Part shown: piece after piece, positions 54,937 to 62,204 of the stretch
Layout: each line of letters begins with the position of its first letter
How positions within the stretch are numbered: position 1 is the first letter of the stretch
From: Martinezella rhizogenes
GTDB taxonomy: Bacteria; Pseudomonadota; Alphaproteobacteria; Rhizobiales; Rhizobiaceae
Length of the DNA stretch: 64,000 nucleotides
Direction: 5' to 3'
Assembly: GCA_013322215.1 (NCBI GenBank)
Contig: JAAMEZ010000002.1
Location: 62,001-126,000, forward strand
Translations under genes and position numbers: made by a program
The notes under the pieces: model-generated
Databases searched by the model: none
Seen by the model: the letters and a program-made list of their open reading frames with translations, nothing else
Told to the model about the DNA's origin: nothing

Positions 54937-55443
54937 TCAAATCTCGTGCTTGCGGATGTTGTGCAGCACTTTATGCAGGGTCGAGATGAAGGTGCGATAT
55001 TCGGCTTCATCGACACCGTCGAACATCTGCAGGAACAGGTCGTACATGGTCGGCCAGACCTTTTCGAAGGCCGCACGGCCTTCCTCGGTGATCGAGACAT
55101 CGCGTATGCGCATGTCTTCGGCGCGAGGCTGGCGGCGGATATAGCCCTGCTGTTCGAGGGAGTCCAAGGTGCGGCTCATCGTCGATTGCTCGGTGACGGC
55201 AAAGACGGAGAGCTCGTTGATGGTGACGCTGGAGGAGACGCTGAGGACGGCGAGCGCACGCATTTTGGCGGTCGTCATATCGTATTCGCGCAGCTCTTCA
55301 GAAAGATTGGCGTTCCAGCGCGCCATCAGCCGGTTCATGAGATAGGGCGCGAAGTGATTGAGGCCGATTTCGCCCATGGTCGGGCGCTTTGCGTTCTCAT
55401 CCCGCTTGCGCCTCAAAACGGTGCCTGAAAACCGTTCCTCCAT
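54937..55443 (-). CDS. MarR family regulator 1
   Basis: The 168-aa winged-helix repressor has the MarR core: MRALAVLSVSSSVTINELSVFAVTEQSTMSRTLDSLEQQGYIRRQ-type segment (about residues 63-107, helices and recognition helix) and the wing AEDMRIRDVSITEEGRAAF. It starts 24 bp after the flavoprotein gene with a GGAGGAG site, so it is the last gene of the isatin hydrolase operon. MarR proteins usually respond to aromatic ligands; an isatin- or indole-type inducer is likely here. Confidence 0.88.
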   Translation of the reverse strand: MEERFSGTVLRRKRDENAKRPTMGEIGLNHFAPYLMNRLMARWNANLSEELREYDMTTAKMRALAVLSVSSSVTINELSVFAVTEQSTMSRTLDSLEQQGYIRRQPRAEDMRIRDVSITEEGRAAFEKVWPTMYDLFLQMFDGVDEAEYRTFISTLHKVLHNIRKHEI

Positions 55444-55467
55444 CGACGATACTCCTCCGGAAACGTT

Positions 55468-57057
55468 TTACTTCAGCGACGATGCGAGCAGGAAGCCGGA
55501 GCCCCCACCAAGGCCTGGACCGGGATGCGCCGAAGCGCCGATGTGGTAGAGGCCCGATATGTGGGTGCGGTGGTTAACAGATGACTTGAATGGACGCCAG
55601 ATGAAAAACTGGTCGAGGCCGCAATAGCCGCCATATGGATCGCCGCCGACGAGGTTCATGTTCATCGCTTCGAGATCACCCGGCGAATAGGCGCGACGTG
55701 CGAGCTTTATGCTCGCAAAATTCTCGATGTGGCTCGCAAGCAGCGCTTCGATACGGTCGGCGTAGAGCTCGCGCACATCTTCCGTCCAGCGGCCATCCTC
55801 CGGCGTTGCGATTTGGCCTGCGGCATCGCCCTTGATATGGCGCGGCGCTTCTGGCAACTGCAGCCAGAGGATCGATTTTCCGTCCGGCGCGCGGCTGGGA
55901 TCGAGCGCGACGGGCTGGCCGACGCAGACGGTGGGCTCGGCTGGCAACAGCCCACGTTCGCATTCGTTGGCGGCGCGCGATACGCCGTCGAGGCCGGGTG
56001 TCAGGTGCAACAGCGCCACTTTGCCGAGTTCGGTATTGGCCTTCCAGCGCGGCGGCTCGGAAAGCGCGTAGTGTATCTGCATGTCACCCTTGCCATAGCG
56101 ATAGCTGGCAACGCCCGATTTGACCTCCGGCGGCAGCGGATCCGGCCAATCCTTCATCAGCCGTTCGTAAAGCTGGTTGGGGGTTGTCGAGCAGATTACC
56201 CCGGCCTTCGCCTTCAACGTTTCGCCATTTGCAAGACGCACGCCATCGGCACTGCGATTGTGGTCTGGAATGATGGCCGCGACATCGGCATTCACACGAA
56301 TTTCACCGCCATTGTCGGAAATCAGTCGTTCGAAGGCCGTCAGCAGTTTGTCGGCACCGCCCTTGACGATCGGCGCGCCGCCCAGCTCCAGCGCAAAGCC
56401 GATCACCTTCAGCATTTCGGCGGAATAGGCGCTTTCGGGGCCGAGGCCGCAATGAAGCACCCAGGGCGCCCAAAGCGCGTGAATATCGTCGGATCTGTAA
56501 CTGGTTTCGAGATAGCCGCGTGCCGGCGTCAGGGCGTCGCCAAACCAGGCAGCGAGTTTGCGCAACCCGCGGTTCCAGCCCTGTTTTGCAACGCTCTTCA
56601 GGGTCGAACCCGACCATAGCGCGCCGCCGAGCAGGGAAAACAGGAATGGCGCATCGGCGGCCAGCGCTTCCATCTCACGCGAGAAGGTCTGCCCGTCGCC
56701 GAGCGACAGTTCGTCGAAGGTAGCGATATTTCGCCGCCGGTCCTTGGAGAAGATCACATGCGAACCGTTGGGCCGCAGCACGCCTGTCGGAAGGTCGGTA
56801 TGGGCGAACTCCAGGCCCCGTGCCTCAAGATCCTTGCCGATGGCGCCATAGGCCGGCGAGGTGAGAAACAGCACCATGGTCGTCGCCATGACGTCGTGAA
56901 TGAAGCCAGGCTCGGTGATCTCCTCGGTGCGAAGACAACCGCCTATGCGGTCGTTGCGCTCGAGAACGAGCACCTTGTGACCCTTCTTGCCGAGCTTCGC
57001 GGCGGCGACAAGCGCATTTATGCCGCTGCCGACGATGATGTAGTCATGATCGCCCAT
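55468..57057 (-). CDS. Phytoene-desaturase-like FAD oxidoreductase 1
   Basis: The 529-aa flavoprotein has the Rossmann FAD loop VGSGINALVAAAKLGKKGHKV at its N-terminus, an ERNDRIGGCLRTE motif, and a C-terminal FAD-contact stretch GLYHIGASAHPGPGLGGGSGF as in COG1233 phytoene dehydrogenase-like enzymes. There are no carotenoid genes near. It lies 71 bp downstream of isatin hydrolase in the same operon, so it may oxidise an indole derivative (for example dioxindole to isatin). ATG 57057 follows a GAGGG site; the longer frame to 57132 would run through an intergenic hairpin (57093-57114). Confidence 0.8.
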   Translation of the reverse strand: MGDHDYIIVGSGINALVAAAKLGKKGHKVLVLERNDRIGGCLRTEEITEPGFIHDVMATTMVLFLTSPAYGAIGKDLEARGLEFAHTDLPTGVLRPNGSHVIFSKDRRRNIATFDELSLGDGQTFSREMEALAADAPFLFSLLGGALWSGSTLKSVAKQGWNRGLRKLAAWFGDALTPARGYLETSYRSDDIHALWAPWVLHCGLGPESAYSAEMLKVIGFALELGGAPIVKGGADKLLTAFERLISDNGGEIRVNADVAAIIPDHNRSADGVRLANGETLKAKAGVICSTTPNQLYERLMKDWPDPLPPEVKSGVASYRYGKGDMQIHYALSEPPRWKANTELGKVALLHLTPGLDGVSRAANECERGLLPAEPTVCVGQPVALDPSRAPDGKSILWLQLPEAPRHIKGDAAGQIATPEDGRWTEDVRELYADRIEALLASHIENFASIKLARRAYSPGDLEAMNMNLVGGDPYGGYCGLDQFFIWRPFKSSVNHRTHISGLYHIGASAHPGPGLGGGSGFLLASSLK

Positions 57058-57128
57058 TGCTGCCGCCCTCATTGGCAAGATGAACGGAAAGGAGGAGCCC
57101 GCCCTCAGGCTCCTGCCTCTCCAGCCTG

Positions 57129-57911
57129 TCATGCAATCAATGCCAGTGCGCGAACCGGCGAACCGGTGCCCTTGACGAACTTCAGCGGAGCGGCGATCAG
57201 GACGGCGCCCTTGGCCGGAAGCTGATCGAGGTTCGAGAGGCTCGCTAGGCCATAGCGATTGGCCTTGTGCATGAGGTTGTGCGCCGGGAAAGGCGGGTTC
57301 ATGCCGCCAGCGGAACCGGCATCTGTGCCGATCGTTTCCGAACCCCAGCCGATGATGCCCTTGGTGAGCAGATATTCGATCGCCTCGGCCGTCGGGCCGG
57401 GAGAATGCGGGCCGTTCTCATCGGCATTCAGGAAGGTTTCGGTCGAGCCGTTGCGCTTGTACCAGTCGGTGCGTAGCAGCACCCAGCTGCCGGGCTCGAT
57501 CGCGCCGTGCTGGGCTTCCCATTCCTTGATGCTGTCGACCGTCAGCAGATAGTCGGGATTTGCCGCGGCTTCCTTCGAGCGGTCGATGACATTGACCGGC
57601 GCCACGAAGTTTTGCGGCGGGATGGTGTCGGTCGTGTTGTTCGGGTTGTCCTTGCCGGTGATCCAATGGCAGGGCGCATCGAAATGCGTGCCGGTGTGCT
57701 CGCCGAGTTCCAGCCAGTTCCAGGCCCAGAACGGGCCATCCTGGTTATATTCGGAGATCGTATGGACCTTGACGTTGGGCGTGTTCTTGCCGAACTGTGG
57801 CGGCAGGTAGAGCACCGGCGTATCCGGGCCGAGCGGCGCGGTTAGATCGACGACCTTGACGGAGCCCGAAAGCAGGGCCGAGGCGAGGCTGGCGAGTGTG
57901 GTAGCGGTCAT
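57129..57911 (-). CDS. Isatin hydrolase (cyclase family, Mn-dependent)
   Basis: The 260-aa protein closely resembles the Labrenzia aggregata isatin hydrolase, as I recall its sequence. It carries the metal-binding block HTGTHFDAPCH (residues 72-82), the substrate-region stretches SEYNQDGPFWAWNWLELGEH and VIDRSKEAAANPDYLLT, and a C-terminal APLKFVKGTGSPVRALAL. The enzyme hydrolyses isatin to isatinate in indole-3-acetate breakdown. Kynurenine formamidase of the same fold is less likely, as the match runs over the full length. ATG 57911 is chosen from homology; it is first in an operon with a flavoprotein and MarR. Confidence 0.88.
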   Translation of the reverse strand: MTATTLASLASALLSGSVKVVDLTAPLGPDTPVLYLPPQFGKNTPNVKVHTISEYNQDGPFWAWNWLELGEHTGTHFDAPCHWITGKDNPNNTTDTIPPQNFVAPVNVIDRSKEAAANPDYLLTVDSIKEWEAQHGAIEPGSWVLLRTDWYKRNGSTETFLNADENGPHSPGPTAEAIEYLLTKGIIGWGSETIGTDAGSAGGMNPPFPAHNLMHKANRYGLASLSNLDQLPAKGAVLIAAPLKFVKGTGSPVRALALIA

Positions 57912-58070
57912 ATTTTTGAGTTCCCCTTGTTGTCGCGTGATCCCATGCAAAGAGCCTTTTTGCGGGTCTTTTGTTCAGGACCAGGCATGAAGTCGGTATC
58001 GCCAGGCGCGGGGTGCCTTTCCTCCTGGCACCGGCTCCGCGCGGCGGCGGAATGAAGGGAGCCTATGTCA

Positions 58071-58085
58071 CAATATATGATATTG
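58071..58085. promoter_or_regulatory. Motif 2 palindrome upstream of isatin hydrolase
   Basis: CAATAT-ATG-ATATTG is a perfect 6-3-6 palindrome followed by CAA, matching the palindrome at the iorA promoter (49710-49724) at 13 of 15 positions, and the following CAA also agrees. It lies 160 bp upstream of isatin hydrolase and 226 bp upstream of the plus-strand flavoprotein gene, within the 399-bp divergent region that shows no gene. Confidence 0.65.
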
Positions 58086-58242
58086 CAAGCATTCTGACAT
58101 ACTTCCGAAGGGCAAAATGGGTACGTCTTCCAGTGATAACAGGGCGCGCGTAAGTGGCTGAAAATAAAGAAATAATCTCAATGAAATTTGGTAGGAACCC
58201 ATTTTGGGTTGCGCTTCTCTGCGGCTATTCGTGCCAATAGGT

Positions 58243-58258
58243 GCTTGAAGCTTAAAGC
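58243..58258. promoter_or_regulatory. Motif 1-like palindrome, site E (weak)
   Basis: GCTTGAAGCTTAAAGC matches the motif 1 consensus at 11 of 16 positions, with an intact AAGCTTAAA centre. It lies 52 bp upstream of the plus-strand flavoprotein gene. Confidence 0.4.
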
Positions 58259-58310
58259 TCAAGATGTATGCATGTGACAATAATAATAACCGACGAAAGA
58301 GGGGCAAGCG

Positions 58311-59879
58311 ATGAGCTATGATGCGATCATAGTGGGAGCCGGTCACAATGGCCTGGCGGCGGCGGTGCATTTGGCCGCCAAGGGCTGGAAAGTCGCCGTC
58401 ATCGAGGGCAATGCGGAGCCTGGCGGTGCAGTTAAAACCCGTGAGGTGACGCTGCCCGGTTTTCGGCACGATCTCTGCGCGATGAACCTCTCCATGTTCG
58501 CCGGCTCGGCCTTTTTTGCGCAGTATAAGAACGAGCTGCAGGCCGAGGGGCTGGGCTTCGTGCCGGCTGCGGATTGCTTCGCCAGCGTCTTCCGTGACAA
58601 CACCTATCTCGGCGTCAGCACCGATCTGGAAAAGACCGCCGGCGCGATCGCCGATATCTTCCCGCAGGATGCCGCTGCCTGGCGTCATATGCTCTCGCAG
58701 TTCGGTGCGGATGCCCCGCATATCTTCGGTCTGCTCGGCTCGCCTATGCCTTCCATGGCCGCCGCCAAGGTCGTCTGGAAAGCCTGGCGGGAGAAGGGGA
58801 TGGGCTGGGTCTACGACACGGCGCGCATGCTCTTTGCCTCGCCTCGCGATTTTCTTGATGCCCGCTTTCAGAACACCAAGCTCAAGACGATGATGGCCGC
58901 CTGGGGGCTGCATCTCGATTTTGCCCCCGATGTCGCCGGCGGTGCGCTGTTTCCCTATCTCGAATCCATGGCCAATCAGGCCTTCGGCATGGTGATCGGC
59001 AAGGGTGGGGCCGATACCATCATCAACTCGATGGCGGCCGTGCTGAAAAGCAAGGGCGGCGAGCTGATGCTCGGCACGCGCGTCGACAAGATCGTCACGT
59101 CGGGCGGCAAGGCGACGGGCGTGGTCCTTGCCGATGGCCGCCGCTATGAGGCAAAGCGCGCCGTCATCGCCAATGTCCACCCGCAGATTCTGTTCGGCGA
59201 GTTGCTGGATCAGGCCCCGGCGCGCCGGGAGTTCGACGGCAAGGTCAAGCGCTTTCGCGCCGGACCCGGCACGATGATGATCCATCTGGCGCTGTCGAGC
59301 CTTCCGGACTGGGCGGCGGGCAAGGCACTGCAGAATTTCGCCTATGTGCATATCGCGCCCGATCTCGAGATGATGTCGCGTGTCTATGCCGAGGCGATGG
59401 GCGGCCTGCTGCCGGTCGAGCCTGCCTTGGTGGTCGGGCAGCCGACGGCGATCGATCCGTCGCGCGCGCCGGCCGGCCAGCATGTGCTCTGGATACAGGT
59501 GCGTGTCCTGCCGGCGGAATTCCATGGCGATGCCGCAGGCCAGATCACGGGTACGAGCTGGGACGAGATCAAGGATGCCTATGCCGAGCGCGTCCTCGAT
59601 ATCGTCGAGCGCTATGCGCCGGGCTTGCGTGGCAAGATACTGGGCCGCTCGGTCTTTTCGCCGGTCGATCTCGAACGCGAGAATCCGAATCTTGTCGGCG
59701 GCGATAACCTTTCGGGCAGCCATCATCTCGACCAGAATTTCCTGTTCCGCCCCGTTGCAGGCTATTCGCGATACAAGACGCCGGTGGCATCGCTCTATAT
59801 GTGCGGTGCCTCGACATGGCCGGGCGCGGGGACGGGTGCCGGTTCCGGTTTCATGTTGGGGAAAATGCTGGCCAAGTGA
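58311..59879 (+). CDS. Phytoene-desaturase-like FAD oxidoreductase 2
   Basis: The 522-aa flavoprotein is a diverged sister of the one at 55468-57057. It has the FAD loop VGAGHNGLAAAVHLAAKGWKV, GNAEPGGAVKTREVTLPGFRHD and the C-terminal YMCGASTWPGAGTGAGSGFML. Both share the middle stretch GQP-type VVGQPTAIDPSRAP. An AGAGGGG site precedes ATG 58311. It is divergent from the isatin hydrolase operon and followed 97 bp later by a MarR gene. Its substrate is unknown; an oxidised indole is proposed from context. Confidence 0.8.
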   Translation: MSYDAIIVGAGHNGLAAAVHLAAKGWKVAVIEGNAEPGGAVKTREVTLPGFRHDLCAMNLSMFAGSAFFAQYKNELQAEGLGFVPAADCFASVFRDNTYLGVSTDLEKTAGAIADIFPQDAAAWRHMLSQFGADAPHIFGLLGSPMPSMAAAKVVWKAWREKGMGWVYDTARMLFASPRDFLDARFQNTKLKTMMAAWGLHLDFAPDVAGGALFPYLESMANQAFGMVIGKGGADTIINSMAAVLKSKGGELMLGTRVDKIVTSGGKATGVVLADGRRYEAKRAVIANVHPQILFGELLDQAPARREFDGKVKRFRAGPGTMMIHLALSSLPDWAAGKALQNFAYVHIAPDLEMMSRVYAEAMGGLLPVEPALVVGQPTAIDPSRAPAGQHVLWIQVRVLPAEFHGDAAGQITGTSWDEIKDAYAERVLDIVERYAPGLRGKILGRSVFSPVDLERENPNLVGGDNLSGSHHLDQNFLFRPVAGYSRYKTPVASLYMCGASTWPGAGTGAGSGFMLGKMLAK

Positions 59880-59920
59880 CGGTCACATGACTTGACGCTC
59901 GAACCTTTGACATTTCAAAT

Positions 59921-59960
59921 ATCGTTCCCTAGATCGCTTAGATTGATGATGCGGAACGAT
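59921..59960. promoter_or_regulatory. Inverted repeat upstream of MarR regulator 2
   Basis: ATCGTTCC (59921-59928) and GGAACGAT (59953-59960) are perfect 8-bp arms 24 bp apart, ending 16 bp before the MarR start. It could be an autoregulatory operator or a hairpin in the leader. Confidence 0.45.
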
Positions 59961-59976
59961 AGGCCGAGGCGACGTC

Positions 59977-60492
59977 ATGACAGAGTCCGAGAGTGCAACC
60001 GTTGATCTGGAGATCATTGTTCAGGGAGCGCAGGAAGGCAAAAAGCTCGAATTGCGGCTCTGGCTGCGCATGCTGTCGACAACCAAGCTGATCTCGCAGG
60101 AAATCCGCCGTCGGCTGCGCAACGAGTTCGGCGCAACCCTGCCGCAATTCGACCTGATGGCGCAGCTCTATCGCGAACGCGAGGGACTGCGGCTCGGAGA
60201 GCTATCGAAGCGCACCATGGTCACCAACGGCAATGTCACCGGGCTTGTCGAACGGCTGGAAGCGGACGGCCTCGTGCTGCGCGTGACGCCCGACGGGGAC
60301 CGGCGGGTGACGGTCGCGAAGCTGACGGAGAAGGGTGAGACGTCGTTCAGCGCCATGGCTGCGGCCCATGAAGGCTGGCTGCGCGACATGATGGCGGATG
60401 TCGATCCCGCCATCGTCAGCGAGCTGTGGCGGGATATCGGCGCGGTGAAGTCATCGGTGAGCAACCATCTTTCAGGCAGCGATTTCGATTGA
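59977..60492 (+). CDS. MarR family regulator 2
   Basis: The 171-aa regulator has a MarR core with LPQFDLMAQLYREREGLRLGELSK, recognition helix TNGNVTGLVERLEADG and the wing TPDGDRRVTVAKLTEKGE. It is read with, or soon after, the plus-strand flavoprotein gene. Together with MarR regulator 1 it gives one MarR gene at the end of each arm of the divergent pair. Confidence 0.88.
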   Translation: MTESESATVDLEIIVQGAQEGKKLELRLWLRMLSTTKLISQEIRRRLRNEFGATLPQFDLMAQLYREREGLRLGELSKRTMVTNGNVTGLVERLEADGLVLRVTPDGDRRVTVAKLTEKGETSFSAMAAAHEGWLRDMMADVDPAIVSELWRDIGAVKSSVSNHLSGSDFD

Positions 60493-60498
60493 TCTAAA

Positions 60499-60543
60499 GC
60501 ATGTCGCGCAAAAGTGTATAGCGGTTTTGCGGTAACGACAGGC
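60499..60543 (+). repeat. Short rhizobial palindromic repeat, copy 3
   Basis: Arms GCATGTCG (60499-60506) and CGACAGGC (60536-60543) enclose a core CAAAAGTGTATAGCGGTTTTG, of the same type as 3381-3425 and 25958-26001. It sits between the convergent MarR and ABC permease genes. Confidence 0.75.
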
Positions 60544-60555
60544 TTCAACGAGGAC

Positions 60556-61230
60556 CTATCTGGCGCGCTCGTTCTTGAACTTCTTCTCGAGCACGCTGAC
60601 GAGGCGCACCATCGGCCAGAGCAGGATGATGTAGATCAGCGCGGCCATGATGAGCGGCGAGGGATTGGCGTAGAAGCCCTGAGCATTCTGTCCCTCTTTC
60701 AACAGTTCGGGCAGCGCCACGGTCGAGGCGAGCGACGTATCCTTGAACATCGACACGCAGTTGCTCGTCGTCGGCGGAATGACGATACGGACCGCCTGCG
60801 GCAGAACGACCTTATAGAGCGTAATCAGGAACGGAATGCCGAGGGCTGCGGCGGCCTCGAACTGGCCACGCGGCACGCTTTCGATGCCCGAGCGAAAGAC
60901 CTCGGCCGAATAGGCGGCAAGCACGATCGAGAAGCCGAGGATCGCCGACCACCAGGCCGAAAAGCTGATGCCGACGAAGGGCAGCGCGTAATAGATCAGG
61001 ATCAGCACGACCAGCATGGGCATGGCGCGCATGATGTCGATATAGGCGATCATCAGAAGCTGCAGCGGCTTCGGGGCATAGAGGCGAATCAGGCTAACGA
61101 CGAGGCCGCTGGTCACGCCGATCAGGATGCTGACCACGCCGAGTGCGATAGTCATCCAAAGCCCGCGCAGGAGCTGCGGGAAAGCCGAGATCATGACGTC
61201 GGAATTGAGGAAGGTATCGACGAAAGACAT
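60556..61230 (-). CDS. Polar amino-acid ABC transporter permease
   Basis: The 224-aa permease is of the HisMQ/GlnP family: five helices, with the EAA loop QFEAAAALGIPFLITLYKVVLPQAVRI and SIEMVLRGT-region equivalent AEVFRSGIESVPRGQFEA. A GGGAG site precedes ATG 61230. No second permease or ATPase gene is in the visible operon; the permease may work as a homodimer with an ATPase encoded elsewhere or beyond the window. Confidence 0.88.
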   Translation of the reverse strand: MSFVDTFLNSDVMISAFPQLLRGLWMTIALGVVSILIGVTSGLVVSLIRLYAPKPLQLLMIAYIDIMRAMPMLVVLILIYYALPFVGISFSAWWSAILGFSIVLAAYSAEVFRSGIESVPRGQFEAAAALGIPFLITLYKVVLPQAVRIVIPPTTSNCVSMFKDTSLASTVALPELLKEGQNAQGFYANPSPLIMAALIYIILLWPMVRLVSVLEKKFKNERAR

Positions 61231-61271
61231 TGGCGCTCCCGTGTGCAGGACGAAGATGAGATTTGCTTACA

Positions 61272-61300
61272 TTTACGCCGGCCGTGGTGGCCGGCGTAAA
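61272..61300 (-). terminator. Perfect hairpin between binding-protein and permease genes
   Basis: A 12-bp perfect stem (61272-61283 with 61289-61300) around a 5-nt loop lies between the two ABC genes. Such hairpins commonly raise binding-protein over permease expression by partial termination or 3' protection. Confidence 0.7.
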
Positions 61301-61324
61301 GTCATATCGAGGATGATCTTTTGA

Positions 61325-62122
61325 TCACGCCTTGGGGATTGGCAATTCGGTGACGGTGGAGGAGCCTGCCGGTGCCTTGCCGCCGAACCACTTCTCGTGG
61401 ATCTTTTCGAGCGTGCCGTCCTTCTTCATCGCAGTGATGGCATCGTTGATCTTGGCGACGAGCGGCGAATCCTTGGTCATCATCAGGCCGTACTGCTCTC
61501 CGGTCTTGATGCGATCCTTGATGGCGAAGCCCTTGGTCTTGACGAAGAGATACTGCATGCCGGGGATGTCGCTGACGACGGCGTCGATGCGGCCGGCGCC
61601 GAGATCGAGGAACATATCCTGCTGCGAATTGTAGCCCTTGACGTCGGCAAAGCCTTGTGCGGCCTTGTTATCGTTGACCCATTTCTCACCCGTCGAGCCG
61701 GAGAGGACGCCGACGGTCTTGCCCTTGAGATCGGCGAGCGTCTTGATCGAGCTGCCTTCCTTGGTGGCGACACCCATGTCGGAGTCGTAATAGGGCTGCG
61801 TGAAAGACTGCGACTTCAGTCGTTCCGGTGTGATCGTGATGGACGAGATCGCCACGTCGATGCGCTTGGAGCTGGTTGCCGCGAACAGGGCCTGAAAGCC
61901 GTAGTCGGCGATGTTGGTCGTCATGCCGGCGCGCTTGGCCGCTTCGTTGACGATATCGACCTCGAAGCCTTCGAAGCCGCCATTGGCGGTCTTGTATTCG
62001 AAGGGCGGGTTGTTCGGATACGAGCCGACATTCAAGACATCGGCGGCATAGGCAAAGTGGCTTCCGCCGGCCAGGCCGACGGCGGTCGCAAGGACCAGCA
62101 GACTGCGACGAGTAATGGGCAT
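61325..62122 (-). CDS. Amino-acid ABC transporter substrate-binding protein (family 3)
   Basis: The 265-aa periplasmic protein has a signal sequence with RRSLLVLATAVGLAGGSHFAYA (here split: RR pair at residues 5-6, hydrophobic core, cleavage after AYA). Family 3 pieces are VGSYPNNPPFEYKTANGGFEGFEVDIVNEAAKRAG and SSITITPERLKSQSFTQPYY (each under its own span in residues 29-100). The ligand is unknown; a tryptophan-like or oxindolyl amino acid would suit the neighbouring aminotransferase. ATG 62122 is chosen as the signal start. Confidence 0.87.
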   Translation of the reverse strand: MPITRRSLLVLATAVGLAGGSHFAYAADVLNVGSYPNNPPFEYKTANGGFEGFEVDIVNEAAKRAGMTTNIADYGFQALFAATSSKRIDVAISSITITPERLKSQSFTQPYYDSDMGVATKEGSSIKTLADLKGKTVGVLSGSTGEKWVNDNKAAQGFADVKGYNSQQDMFLDLGAGRIDAVVSDIPGMQYLFVKTKGFAIKDRIKTGEQYGLMMTKDSPLVAKINDAITAMKKDGTLEKIHEKWFGGKAPAGSSTVTELPIPKA

Positions 62123-62204
62123 TTTCTTGGTCTCCCTCTGGTTATGGCTGCGGGCTTTTCCTCTCACCCACGGTATTCCCCGTCCGCCCGCTCGGGCGGC
62201 CGTA

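Noticed and set aside
57129..57911. Kynurenine formamidase (KynB) identity for the cyclase-family gene
   Set aside because: Same fold and HxGTHxDxPxH motif, but the full-length pattern agrees with isatin hydrolase and no kynurenine pathway genes are nearby.
58068..59726. 552-codon minus-strand open frame
   Set aside because: It lies opposite the well-supported flavoprotein gene 58311-59879 and shows only D/R/H-rich shadow composition.
55468..59879. Carotenoid biosynthesis locus
   Set aside because: The two phytoene-desaturase-like proteins have no crtB, crtY or prenyltransferase genes near, and the context is aromatic catabolism.
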